Positions 41,156 through 50,456 of a DNA stretch of 64,000 nt are shown in pieces. The notes under the pieces were generated by a model. The model was not told the origin of the DNA. It saw only the letters and a program-made list of their open reading frames with translations, and made no database searches. The translations under genes and the position numbers were made by a program. The DNA lies in the NCBI RefSeq assembly GCF_003667825.1, contig NZ_CP033043.1:435001-499000 (forward strand), written 5' to 3'. The stretch comes from Metabacillus litoralis (GTDB lineage Bacteria > Bacillota > Bacilli > Bacillales > Bacillaceae). Position 1 is the first letter of the stretch. Each line of letters opens with the position of its first letter.

Positions 41156-41992
41156 ATGAACACTGAGAAGAATATTATTGAGGAATTTAGTGTTTGGCAA
41201 AAACAACTAGGAAAAGCTGATGGTACAATCAAAACCTATATTGGTGTACTAGAAAAATTCGAGGCTTGGTTATCATCAAAAGGTAAATCACTAAATTCGG
41301 TCTCTAAGAATGATGTTCAGTTATATATGGATGAACTTGAAAATCAGCAAAAAACGGCAGGAACAATTGAAAAATATTTAGCAGCTATTAGTGTTTTTGT
41401 TCGTTTTATAGACAAGTCTGAAATTGTTTTGGATATCAAGCGTAAAGAGAAGATTAAGGATACAAGCATTCCTGAATCTCTGGAAGAAAGTGAAGAGAAA
41501 AAACTATTACTTGAAGTGAAAGCAGATGGTAATCTTCGCAATATAGCGATTGTTTATACATTATTATATACGGGCATTCGTATATCTGAACTATGTGCTT
41601 TAAATTTTGATGATATCCAAGAGGTTGATGGAAAAAAGAAATTATTAATTAAAGATCATGATGGTGAGATTGATCGTTTTATTCCATTAACAACAGATGT
41701 AAGCTATCATCTGGAGAATTATATTGATTCTTTAACAATTAAAAAAGATGCCATTTTTGTATCAAGTGTGAATAAGCGGCTCTCTACTAGAGCTGTGCAA
41801 TATATGTTACAAAAATATGATGTTAATCCCCATAAGCTTCGTCATACATTTTGTCAGAAGCTAATTAATAAAGGAATTAATCTTCATATTGTTGCAAAAT
41901 TAGCAGGTCATAAAGACGTTAATGTGACAAAAAGATATGTTGGAAATACACAGCCCAATTTGGATAATGCAATTGACCAAGCTTTTTCATAG
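41156..41992 (+). CDS. tyrosine recombinase / integrase
   Basis: This is a 278-residue XerC/D-like site-specific recombinase. An N-terminal SAM-like core-binding domain (residues 5-90) precedes a catalytic domain with Arg142 (TGIRISEL), a Lys in LLIKDHDG, His226-x-x-Arg229 (PHKLRH), His252 (LAGHKD) and nucleophile Tyr261 (KRYV). All catalytic residues are present. It is flanked by housekeeping genes with no excisionase, att repeats or cargo. It may be a chromosomal Xer-type or domesticated recombinase. Ribosome site AGGACGGTG lies upstream. Confidence 0.88.
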   Translation: MNTEKNIIEEFSVWQKQLGKADGTIKTYIGVLEKFEAWLSSKGKSLNSVSKNDVQLYMDELENQQKTAGTIEKYLAAISVFVRFIDKSEIVLDIKRKEKIKDTSIPESLEESEEKKLLLEVKADGNLRNIAIVYTLLYTGIRISELCALNFDDIQEVDGKKKLLIKDHDGEIDRFIPLTTDVSYHLENYIDSLTIKKDAIFVSSVNKRLSTRAVQYMLQKYDVNPHKLRHTFCQKLINKGINLHIVAKLAGHKDVNVTKRYVGNTQPNLDNAIDQAFS

Positions 41993-42019
41993 GATACACA
42001 CGGATGCTTTGTTATGGTT

Positions 42020-42050
42020 AAACCACGTTATTTAACGTGGTTTATTTTTT
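42020..42050 (+). terminator. terminator after the recombinase gene
   Basis: AAACCACGTTA and TAACGTGGTTT form an 11-bp perfect stem, followed by ATTTTTTT. Confidence 0.92.
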
Positions 42051-42335
42051 TGCAAAGCTAATTCTTTGGAATTTGTTCTTTCTTGTGAAAAGAAAAAAGG
42101 AGATTGCTTTTTCAATTAACATAATAGACTAATCATTATGGATATTTATTCCTTTTATACTATGACTATTGAACTATTTAGTTATGGAAATTTGGTGCTT
42201 ATGACCTTTTTATTATTGGTGCTAATATAATATGCTTAATATTAGAACTGAAGTTTGTCGATTTTTAGAAGATCTTTTTATATAAACTAGAATGCTGTCA
42301 AAATACATAGGTTGTTTGTCATTGGGGGGATATTG

Positions 42336-45113
42336 ATGATTGAAGAACACACGAGATACTCACGTCTCGCACATATTACAAAATTAATTAATACAAAACT
42401 AGAATTGCATGAAGTGTTAGGGCATGTTGTAACAGCTATATCTGAGGAAATCTTCCGGTGTGATTCAGTTGGAATATACCTCCCTCAAGAAGATGGAACA
42501 TATCGGGGTTATGTTGGTAAGCCTGAGTATATTAATGGTGCCACATTGGATATGCATGTAATTGATCCTAAGAAAGACCTCCTTGCAAATGAGGTCCTTG
42601 AAACAAAGGAAAGTATTTATATTCCTGATACGTCAAAGGATTCTAGGCCTGACCGTAGAGCGGTCGAAGCATTTAAAATAACTTCTCTATTAGCACTGCC
42701 TATTAATTATGAAGATGAAGTATACGGTCTTGTGTTTCTATTTAACTATGGAGTTTATATGAACCTTAAAGATACTGAGATTCAGGCAGTAGAAGCTTAT
42801 GTAAATATGGCTGCAGTTGCCATAAGAAATGCGAACAATCTATCTAAAAAGGAAAATCTTATTTCAGAAAAACAACTTCTTATTGATGTTACAAAGGAAC
42901 TGTCTCTTTGTTCTACTTTAAATGAAGTATTGGATAAATGTTTTTCATATGTAGGAAAAGTGTTGAAAAATAAAAATATTGGGGCTCATTTATTAGATCC
43001 TGTTGCAGAAAAACAAATTAAGCCAGCGAGTCTTAGTAAAGAAAGTGATTGGACAGAAGAAGCTTGGATGAAAACTCATAATGTTATAAACATCGATCAT
43101 TCAACAGATAAACTTTTTCAAGAGGTTATAAAAACGAAAAAGGCTGTGTTAATCCCTGATGTTTATCGCGACCCACGTCCTAATCATGATGCGTGCCGTT
43201 CATTTGGTATTAAAGGTATTCTTATGCTGCCAATTGTAACAATGGGTGAAATATTGGGTTTACTAGCTATTGTAAATCTAGGACAAAAAGAACGTGTTTA
43301 CACACAAGCTGAAATTCAGTTAGCACAGTCTATTGTAGAAGCGACTGCGTCTGTTTTATCACATATCATTTATATGGAGAAACAGGAACTTATCATAAAG
43401 AAGAGAACCTATGAGTTAACAGAAAAAAATACGGAGCTTGAGGCTGTTGTTGGAGAATTACAACGTTTAAGTCGCGAAAAGGAATTAATTCTAAATTCGG
43501 CAGGAGATGGAATTGTTGGTGTTAACATTGAAGGTAACATCTCTTTTTGTAATCCAGCTTCCGAATCAATATTAGGTTATCGTGAAAAGGAATTAATCGG
43601 TAAGCCGTATAAAATCTTTTTTAATAATAGTGATCAAAATCTACAAAAGCCGGGAAATAAAGGTAACGGTGTAACAACCTCTACAGATGCAATATTTATT
43701 CGTAAAGATGGATCAAACTGTCCGGTCGAATATTCCTCAACGCCAATTAAAGAAGAAAAAAAGCTAGTTGGCTACGTTGTAACATTTAAAGACATTACGT
43801 ATCGAAAGCAAATGGAAGAAAAAATAAACTACCATGCTTATTATGACAGTTTAACAAATCTTCCTAATCGACTGTTATTAAAAGATCGACTTGATCAAGG
43901 ATTAGCATATGCACAGTTGCACAAAGAAAAACTAGCGGTGCTGTTTTTAGATTTAGACCGATTTAAAACCATTAATGATATGCTAGGTCATAGTTATGGT
44001 GATTTGTTATTAAGAATGGTAGCAAAAAGATTAAAAGAATGTGCTTACAATGGCTGCACAGTTTCACGTCAAGGTGGAGATGAGTTTACTATTATATTAC
44101 CTGTAGCACGAAATGAATTCGAAATAAGGGAATTCGCAGAAAATATTATCTCTGCTTTTGAGGAATCTTTTGATCTTAATGGAAATGAGATTTTTGTTAA
44201 GGCTAGTATTGGCATCAGCTTGTTTCCTCAAGACGGTGAGAAAGCTGATGATTTAATTAAAAAAGCTGATACAGCTATGTATAAGGCTAAGGAACTTTCA
44301 GGGAATGATTATCAATTTTATACTTCGTCAATGGACAAGCGGACAATGGATAATGTTAAACTGGAAACGTCCTTATATCGTGCGTTGGATCTTAATGAGT
44401 TCCTTGTAGTGTATCAACCGCAATTTGATTATAAGCATAAGAGAATTATTGGAGTGGAAGCACTTCTTAGATGGAATCACAGTTCAAAAGGAATGATTTC
44501 GCCAGGACAGTTTATTCCACTTGCCGAAGAAACAGGGCTCATTGTGCAAATAGGTGAATGGGTACTTAAACAATCATGCAGACAACTTAAGGAATGGCAA
44601 GAAAAAGGATATAAACATTTCACAATGTCTGTTAATGTATCGGCTCAACAATTTAATAAAAAAGACTTTGTCACTATGGTTAAGAGTACCTTAGCAGAAA
44701 CACAACTGAATCCTCGTTATTTAGAACTTGAGTTAACTGAAAACTTGATTATCCAAAATACTGAGGAAACCCTATCTAAGATGTCTGAACTTAAAAAATT
44801 AGGCATTAAGATTTCAATAGATGATTTTGGAACAGGATACTCATCACTAGGATATTTAAGGAACTTTCCAATCAATACGTTAAAAATTGATCGATCCTTT
44901 ATTAATGATGTTTGTCACGATTCAAAAAATGCAGCAATAACCAATACAATTATTACATTAGCGCACAATTTAAACTTAGATGTTATTGCTGAAGGTGTGG
45001 AAACCAAAGATCAAATTGATTTTCTCTTATCAAGTGATTGTCACCTTGTGCAAGGTTTCTATTTTTCACCACCTGTAAAAGCAGATGATTTTTTTGAAAA
45101 GTATTTAAATTAG
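42336..45113 (+). CDS. GAF-GAF-PAS-GGDEF-EAL cyclic di-GMP enzyme
   Basis: This is a 925-residue signalling protein without transmembrane helices. Two GAF domains (about 10-160 and 190-345) are followed by a coiled coil, a PAS domain (about 385-490), a diguanylate cyclase domain with intact GGDEF at 580-584 and a phosphodiesterase domain with EAL at 708. The EAL domain keeps ELELTENLI, the IDDFGTGYSS loop and AEGVET, so both activities look feasible. ATG 42336 follows GGGGGGAT; the in-frame codon at 42312 is rejected. It probably tunes c-di-GMP in response to an unknown cytosolic signal. Confidence 0.93.
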   Translation: MIEEHTRYSRLAHITKLINTKLELHEVLGHVVTAISEEIFRCDSVGIYLPQEDGTYRGYVGKPEYINGATLDMHVIDPKKDLLANEVLETKESIYIPDTSKDSRPDRRAVEAFKITSLLALPINYEDEVYGLVFLFNYGVYMNLKDTEIQAVEAYVNMAAVAIRNANNLSKKENLISEKQLLIDVTKELSLCSTLNEVLDKCFSYVGKVLKNKNIGAHLLDPVAEKQIKPASLSKESDWTEEAWMKTHNVINIDHSTDKLFQEVIKTKKAVLIPDVYRDPRPNHDACRSFGIKGILMLPIVTMGEILGLLAIVNLGQKERVYTQAEIQLAQSIVEATASVLSHIIYMEKQELIIKKRTYELTEKNTELEAVVGELQRLSREKELILNSAGDGIVGVNIEGNISFCNPASESILGYREKELIGKPYKIFFNNSDQNLQKPGNKGNGVTTSTDAIFIRKDGSNCPVEYSSTPIKEEKKLVGYVVTFKDITYRKQMEEKINYHAYYDSLTNLPNRLLLKDRLDQGLAYAQLHKEKLAVLFLDLDRFKTINDMLGHSYGDLLLRMVAKRLKECAYNGCTVSRQGGDEFTIILPVARNEFEIREFAENIISAFEESFDLNGNEIFVKASIGISLFPQDGEKADDLIKKADTAMYKAKELSGNDYQFYTSSMDKRTMDNVKLETSLYRALDLNEFLVVYQPQFDYKHKRIIGVEALLRWNHSSKGMISPGQFIPLAEETGLIVQIGEWVLKQSCRQLKEWQEKGYKHFTMSVNVSAQQFNKKDFVTMVKSTLAETQLNPRYLELELTENLIIQNTEETLSKMSELKKLGIKISIDDFGTGYSSLGYLRNFPINTLKIDRSFINDVCHDSKNAAITNTIITLAHNLNLDVIAEGVETKDQIDFLLSSDCHLVQGFYFSPPVKADDFFEKYLN

Positions 45114-45130
45114 TTCTTACTATTTAAAGA

Positions 45131-45163
45131 GATGAAAGAGAGCATTACCTCTTTCATCTTTTT
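45131..45163 (+). terminator. terminator after the GGDEF-EAL gene
   Basis: GATGAAAGAG and CTCTTTCATC form a perfect 10-bp stem with an 8-base loop, followed by TTTTT. Confidence 0.9.
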
Positions 45164-45199
45164 AAATCATTTGTGCTTTTTAATAGTCAGGAGGATAAA

Positions 45200-46843
45200 A
45201 TGAAGGCAATTCGTGCTGTGCTTAATTATTTTCATAATGGTGGAGTGAAATATATATTTGGAATTCCAGCAGGGTCTGTGAATGCGTTTTTTGATGAGCT
45301 GTATGATCTCCCAGAGATAACTCCTATTGTTACAAAGCATGAAGGAGCAGCTTCGTATATGGCTGCTTCTTATGCTAAATATTCTCAGAGTTTAAGTGTT
45401 TGTATAGGATGTAGTGGACCAGGTGGGACAAACTTAGTTACAGGTGCAGCAAATGCAATGCGAGAGCATCTACCCGTTTTGTTTATAACTGGTGCTGTTC
45501 CTGTAAATACTGTTGGACTTAATGCATCGCAAGAGCTAAATGCCCAACCAGTATTTGAGCCTGTTACGAAGTTTAGTGCCACTGTAAACCGTTCTGATGA
45601 ACTTATGGACATTGTTGAAGAAGCGGTAAACATTGCCATGTCAGGTGTTCCGGGGCCAGTTCATGTTGCAATCCCAATCGATATTCAGCTTGAGATGGTT
45701 GATGAAATTATTAAAATACCTGAATTCCCGGTCATGAAAAAGGTCGTTCCTCAACAAGAAAGTGTAGTTAAAACTGCCCAAAAGTTACTACAACATCAAG
45801 ATGGAATTATTTTTGTCGGACAAGGAGCAGGACAGGCTGTTGCTGAAGTAATTGAATTAGCAGAACTTCTAAATATGTCGATTATTTGTTCTCCACAAGC
45901 AAAAGGTTTAATGGAAGACAGTCATCCGCTGTTTAAAGGAGTATTTGGTTTTGCTGGCCATGACAAGGCTTCTGAGATTGTTAACGAGAGCCAAGGGGAT
46001 ACTCTTCTCGTTGTTGGTTCAAGCTTAGGTGAAACTGCTACAAATAATTGGAATGTTAATTTAACAAAAAATAGAGAAGTTATTCAAATTGATTTTGATT
46101 CAACTGTATTTAATCGTAAATACCAAGTTAATATACCTCTAGTAGGGGATTGTAAGTTAACATTACGTGCAATCATTGAAGAGGTGAAAAAGCATATTAA
46201 TGATCAACATGTTTATTTCAAGAAAGAAGAGTTTTTCGAACTCGAACATCATTTGGAAGAGTTTAACTCTCAAAATGTGTTAGTAGCTCTACAAAAATGT
46301 TTACCAGAGTCTACTCGATATACAATTGACATTGGCGAATTCATGTCATATGTTATTCATTACATGAAGGTAAAAGAACCTCATACATTTGATATTAATG
46401 TCCATTTTGGTGCCATGGGTACTGGAATAGGAACAGCAATAGGTAGTAAATTAGCTGAACCTGAAAGAGATGTTGTCTGTATAACAGGTGACGGTTGTTT
46501 CTTTATGCATGGCATGGAAATATTAACAGCAAAGGAATATGAGTTACCTATCCTGTTTGTTGTGATGAATAATGCACGTCTTGGTATGGTTTATCATGGA
46601 CATAACTTGCAATATCAACGATCACATTCGCGCTTTGAACAGAAAGCAGTGAGTATTGCAGCAGTAGCAGAATCAATGGGTATATCCAGTGCTTGTGTTC
46701 AACGAATGGAAGATTTAACACCAGAACTCATTCTAAGGCTACAGTCTGAAAAGGGTCCTTCTGTATTGGAAATTCAACTTGTTGATCAAAATATTCCACC
46801 AATGGGTGATCGAGTTAAATTTCTTTCATCGTTTGGAAAATAA
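45200..46843 (+). CDS. thiamin pyrophosphate-dependent enzyme (acetolactate synthase-like)
   Basis: This is a 547-residue three-domain enzyme of the IlvB/PoxB type. The catalytic Glu is in IVTKHEGAASYMA, the phosphate-binding loop in GCSGPGGTNLVTG, and the TPP motif runs from GDGCFFMHG to VVMNNARLG. ATG 45200 follows AGGAGG; the open frame from 45173 is untranslated. No small regulatory subunit or ilv genes are adjacent, so biosynthetic acetolactate synthase is unlikely. Pyruvate oxidase, an alsS-like catabolic enzyme or a 2-oxoacid decarboxylase are possible. Confidence 0.88.
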   Translation: MKAIRAVLNYFHNGGVKYIFGIPAGSVNAFFDELYDLPEITPIVTKHEGAASYMAASYAKYSQSLSVCIGCSGPGGTNLVTGAANAMREHLPVLFITGAVPVNTVGLNASQELNAQPVFEPVTKFSATVNRSDELMDIVEEAVNIAMSGVPGPVHVAIPIDIQLEMVDEIIKIPEFPVMKKVVPQQESVVKTAQKLLQHQDGIIFVGQGAGQAVAEVIELAELLNMSIICSPQAKGLMEDSHPLFKGVFGFAGHDKASEIVNESQGDTLLVVGSSLGETATNNWNVNLTKNREVIQIDFDSTVFNRKYQVNIPLVGDCKLTLRAIIEEVKKHINDQHVYFKKEEFFELEHHLEEFNSQNVLVALQKCLPESTRYTIDIGEFMSYVIHYMKVKEPHTFDINVHFGAMGTGIGTAIGSKLAEPERDVVCITGDGCFFMHGMEILTAKEYELPILFVVMNNARLGMVYHGHNLQYQRSHSRFEQKAVSIAAVAESMGISSACVQRMEDLTPELILRLQSEKGPSVLEIQLVDQNIPPMGDRVKFLSSFGK

Positions 46844-46950
46844 TAAGAAACTCTTTAGGTGGTTAATAACATTCACGACAACGGTATATGACAATAAACG
46901 GTATAAATAAAGCAGACCTTCTTGAATTGAGTAGCAGATAGTTGAAATAA

Positions 46951-47131
46951 GCGGAGTTTTTCCGGTTAGACTGTAGAATGGAACTCCGTTTAGGGGATAT
47001 AACAGGAATTTTTCCGGTTAAGCAAAGTAAAATGTTCTATTTTCATCTTTTTCGATTAAATAGGCGGAATCTTTCCGTCTATTTAACATATTTTTGTTGC
47101 TATTTCCTCATTAAGAGGAATTTCTCCGCTT
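46951..47131. repeat. cluster of five GCGGAA-TTT-TTCCGCTTA-type short palindromic repeats
   Basis: Related 15-20-base elements occur at 46951, 46979, 47003, 47061 and 47113. Each has the shape (G)CGGAATTTTTCCG followed by GTTA, CTTA or TCTA. Spacing varies from about 24 to 58 bases. They are degenerate with respect to each other, and no ORF with a ribosome site covers them. Confidence 0.7.
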
Positions 47132-47201
47132 ATTTTAGTAGCTTATTTCCTGGCGATTCTTGAAGTTTTATAAATTGCTTAATCGGGTACTAATCTTGTA
47201 T

Positions 47202-47234
47202 AAAAAATGCTTGGAGCATCTCCAAGCATTTTTC
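47202..47234. terminator. strong bidirectional terminator
   Basis: ATGCTTGGAG and CTCCAAGCAT form a perfect stem with an A-tract before and a T-tract after. It could end the sortase transcript on the minus strand and readthrough from the TPP enzyme on the plus strand. Confidence 0.9.
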
Positions 47235-47363
47235 TTTGCTGATTTACTTGCCAGATTGCTTTAAAATCCTAGTGCGAATAACTATACGAAAAGCAATCTA
47301 ATGCGTATTTTGTACTTCAAAACAGAACCCGTTAGTATTTCTTCCGTCAGCTTTTTTACTATT
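47235..47363. other. spacer downstream of the sortase gene
   Basis: No ORF with a ribosome site, repeat or RNA motif is seen in these 129 bases. Confidence 0.4.
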
Positions 47364-47960
47364 TTATTGTTCGATTTTTGGCTTGGTAATTAATTCGGCT
47401 TCAATAATGTATCGTTGTGGTGCTGGTCCGATATAGGTGAAAGGATAGCAGGTTGTAAGTGTTAACGTACTTTTTGGTTTCGGAACAATGACCGTTTTAT
47501 CGTTTTTATTGACAATTCTAATCTTTTTAATTTTGTACATAAAAGACAAATCTGAACGATTCACGATTAGTTTATCTCCAACGACTAAAGAATCAAGTTG
47601 ACGAAAAAAGGTATCGCGATGTGCTGATAAGACTGAGTTACTATCCTCGCCAGGTAAGGGTGTTGATGAGATATGACCAACACCCTTTTTTAGAATTTCT
47701 TCACTTGTTCCCTGAAAAATAGGCAGTGTTCTATCGAGCTTAGGAATAGTTAATAGTCCTATTTTTGTACCTTCTTCAGGAGGGGCAGGATTTACAGTTT
47801 TTATTGTTTTACCTTGTTGAGGTGGAGAATAGGATGCTTCTACCTCTTGTTCGTTTATCGATTGAAATCCAATTGTAATCCAATAGGTTTGATAGATAAA
47901 AACGGTGATTCCAACTAAGATGAGCCCGATAGAAAGATAAGAGACAATCCTAGTAACCAT
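47364..47960 (-). CDS. class D sortase
   Basis: This 198-residue transpeptidase has an N-terminal membrane anchor (residues 8-27). Catalytic residues are His114 (LSAHRDTFF), Cys171 (TLTTCYPF) and Arg183 (APQRYI). The compact sequence around IGLLTIPKLDRTLPIFQGT is typical of class D (SrtD/SrtC of Bacillus). It cleaves the LPxTA-type signal of a partner and links it to the wall. The start overlaps the stop of the acidic LPDTA protein gene by one base (TAATG), so the two are translated together. Confidence 0.93.
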   Translation of the reverse strand: MVTRIVSYLSIGLILVGITVFIYQTYWITIGFQSINEQEVEASYSPPQQGKTIKTVNPAPPEEGTKIGLLTIPKLDRTLPIFQGTSEEILKKGVGHISSTPLPGEDSNSVLSAHRDTFFRQLDSLVVGDKLIVNRSDLSFMYKIKKIRIVNKNDKTVIVPKPKSTLTLTTCYPFTYIGPAPQRYIIEAELITKPKIEQ

Positions 47961-48916
47961 TACTTAACCTGTTGAAATCTTTTTGTTAAGAAAAATCCTG
48001 TTATTCCTACACCAATAGCTAATAATCCTAGAAGCATATTCATCCATAATGAAGAAGCTGTATCCGGTAATCGATTGTGTAGAAGGTTAGTTAGCTCTCC
48101 GGCCATATCTCCCACTTCAGCAAGTTCAATTCCAGATTCAATAAAGAATTCAGAGCTTAACATATCTTCAGATAAACTCATATCTAAAAGCATGTCTCCA
48201 TTTGTGTTATATAACTCTATTGCTAATGTATTTCCATATAGCTCTTCCATATTCATTAGTTCTTTAAATGTAACCTCTGTTCGAACTCCATTGTTATCAT
48301 CTAAATAAAAACGTGCATCTAATTGTAAAACATTCATCATATCTTGAAGAATTGAAACTAATTCATTCTGTTGTGCATCAGTTAAAACTGTCATATCATC
48401 CATCATTAAATACGGATCAAGCCTTGTTATTATGCCTTCCATTTCTTGCTCTAACTGTTCTTCATCAAGCCCCATGAAATGATTAAATAACGAATCTACC
48501 TCTTCATCAGTCAAACCGATTAAAGCCAAAAATTCTTCAATTTCTGCCATTTCTCCATCATGATCTAAATAAAAACTTAAGGCAACATCCAGATCTTCAA
48601 TGAAATAATAATCATCAAGAGTTTCACCAAACTCTGCTAAAACAACATCCATTTCTTGTCTGGTTATTTCATAAGAAGCTAATAATTCAGCCAGATTTTC
48701 ATCCGTAATCGGAGTACCTAACATAGAGCGAAGATCTTCTGCTGTTTCAAAGTCATCTAAACTTAATTCATAATAGTCAAGATAATCTACTAAATCCTGT
48801 TGCGTCCAGCCTAATTCAGTTAATATCTGATCAATATCTTCCTGAGGTGGTGCAGCAAGTGCGGTTTGCTGTGTTAAACAAAACCATGCAATAAATAAAA
48901 CCATTACCTTTTTCAT
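47960..48916 (-). CDS. processed acidic surface protein with LPDTA sorting signal
   Basis: This 318-residue exported protein has a signal peptide ending LAAP, a very acidic helical body and a C-terminal sorting signal: LPDTA, a hydrophobic segment (LWMNMLLGLLAIGVGITGFFL) and basic TKRFQQVK. The body contains about five imperfect repeats built on LLALIGLTDEEVDSL or LGWTQQDLVDYL patterns. It matches the family named processed acidic surface protein, by recall. ATG 48916 follows GGAGGG; the ATG at 48931 lies before the ribosome site. The adjacent class D sortase is its evident processing enzyme. Confidence 0.92.
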   Translation of the reverse strand: MKKVMVLFIAWFCLTQQTALAAPPQEDIDQILTELGWTQQDLVDYLDYYELSLDDFETAEDLRSMLGTPITDENLAELLASYEITRQEMDVVLAEFGETLDDYYFIEDLDVALSFYLDHDGEMAEIEEFLALIGLTDEEVDSLFNHFMGLDEEQLEQEMEGIITRLDPYLMMDDMTVLTDAQQNELVSILQDMMNVLQLDARFYLDDNNGVRTEVTFKELMNMEELYGNTLAIELYNTNGDMLLDMSLSEDMLSSEFFIESGIELAEVGDMAGELTNLLHNRLPDTASSLWMNMLLGLLAIGVGITGFFLTKRFQQVK

Positions 48917-49079
48917 GAAAATTCCCTCCAAAAATAGTAGATGATGGTAGTATTAGAACAATTTCCATAACTATACATAAAAGAGAAAAAAACTACAGGT
49001 ATTCACTCTATATGTATGATTTTCCATCTAAGGGCAAAAGCTATAGAAAACACGAAGCATCAATGAGGGGAACTTTGTT

Positions 49080-50411
49080 ATGAATAGTCAAAAGGATCAG
49101 GTAGTATCTACTATCAAGAACGAGCTTAATGGCTCTTCAGACTTGGTGGTTCAGCAATTGGATGCAAAAGAGAAAAAATGCGAATTTTATTATATTAGCA
49201 GCATTTGTAATAAAAAAAAGATCCATGATGATATTTTAACGCCTTTTTTTGAAGTAGAAGATATGAGAAGTTACAAAGATTACTTATTATCATTATCAGG
49301 GATGAGAGAGTTCAAACAAGATGATAATCCTGTTGATTTATTAATACGTGGTTCGATGATTATCTCGATTGAAGAGATGTTGTTAACGATGGAAATACAA
49401 GAGTTTGTAAACAAAAACATTCCTGAAACAACGATTGAAACAACTATTCAAGGGCCTCAAACAGGGTTTAGTGAAGATTTGGAAACAAATTTAAATATCC
49501 TTCGTCATCGCTACCATCAACCAACATTAGTAATAGAAGATGATAAGGTTGGTAAAAAAACACAACTAATTATAAATATTATCTACGATAATAAAGAGGT
49601 TAATTGGGATGTATTAAAGGAGTTTAAAGAAAAACTGAAAAACATCGATAAGGATGTTGTCCAGTCAGCTGGTCAACTTTCCAGATTAATAAGCGGGAAG
49701 AAATCAATATTATTCCCGACCGTTGTTATATCTGAACGACCCGATCGAATCGCATATAATTTATCAAAAGGTAAGGTAATCGTTTTAATGGAAGGAACTA
49801 GATTTGCACTCATTTTGCCATCAGTTTTTTATGATTTTATGAGTTCAATGGATGATTTGTATCAAGCAAAGGGGATTTCAAGATTTCTCCTTTTTTTAAG
49901 ATATTTTGGACTTGCAGTTGCTCTTTTACTTCCTGCAATATATGTGGGAATTACAGCATTTAATCCAGAGTTGTTTAGGGTTCAGCTCGCTTTATCAATT
50001 GCAGGCAGTAGAGCGGCTGTTCCATATCCTGCTTATATTGAAGTGTTATTTATGTTAATAATGATGGAGTTATTGACTGAAGCAAGTATCAGGTTGCCTA
50101 AAGCGATTGGACCAACAGCCACAACAGTAGGGGGGCTTATTCTGGGACAAGCAGCTACAGAGGCGGGGCTTGTAAGCAATATAATGATTATTATTGTGTC
50201 AGCAGTTGCTATTTCTAATTTCGTGATCCCTATAAATGAAATGGGTTTTGCGATGAGGGTGGCCAAATATTTTTTCTTGGCGATGGCAACATTTACTGGA
50301 CTAATTGGGATGATCGTGGCTTTAATAGGACTAATTTATTATTTAGTTAGTTTGAATAGTTTTGGTCAGCCTTACTTAGGAGTTTTTTTCAAAGAAAACA
50401 TGAAAAAATAA
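49080..50411 (+). CDS. spore germinant receptor subunit A (GerA family)
   Basis: This 443-residue membrane protein has a hydrophilic N-terminal half (about residues 1-265, the two GerA N-subdomains) followed by four to five helices. The segment SIAGSRAAVPYPAYIEVLFMLIMMELLTEA is strongly conserved in GerAA/GerBA/GerKA. It forms the pore-like subunit of germinant receptors in the spore inner membrane. It opens a GerA-GerB-GerC operon. Ligand specificity cannot be read from sequence. Confidence 0.95.
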   Translation: MNSQKDQVVSTIKNELNGSSDLVVQQLDAKEKKCEFYYISSICNKKKIHDDILTPFFEVEDMRSYKDYLLSLSGMREFKQDDNPVDLLIRGSMIISIEEMLLTMEIQEFVNKNIPETTIETTIQGPQTGFSEDLETNLNILRHRYHQPTLVIEDDKVGKKTQLIINIIYDNKEVNWDVLKEFKEKLKNIDKDVVQSAGQLSRLISGKKSILFPTVVISERPDRIAYNLSKGKVIVLMEGTRFALILPSVFYDFMSSMDDLYQAKGISRFLLFLRYFGLAVALLLPAIYVGITAFNPELFRVQLALSIAGSRAAVPYPAYIEVLFMLIMMELLTEASIRLPKAIGPTATTVGGLILGQAATEAGLVSNIMIIIVSAVAISNFVIPINEMGFAMRVAKYFFLAMATFTGLIGMIVALIGLIYYLVSLNSFGQPYLGVFFKENMKK

Positions 50412-50456
50412 AAAACAGAATATTTTTTATGCAAATTCCACTACAAAGCTAGGAAG

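Noticed and set aside
41156..45113. Integrated mobile element starting at the recombinase
   Set aside because: Downstream genes are chromosomal-type regulators and enzymes with no direct repeats, tRNA target or phage genes, so no element boundary can be supported.
46951..47131. CRISPR array
   Set aside because: Repeat units are degenerate and unevenly spaced, spacers are not of constant length, and no cas genes are nearby.
46978..47163. 61-codon ORF across the short repeat cluster
   Set aside because: It lacks a ribosome site, and its composition follows the palindromic repeats. No sign of a real protein.
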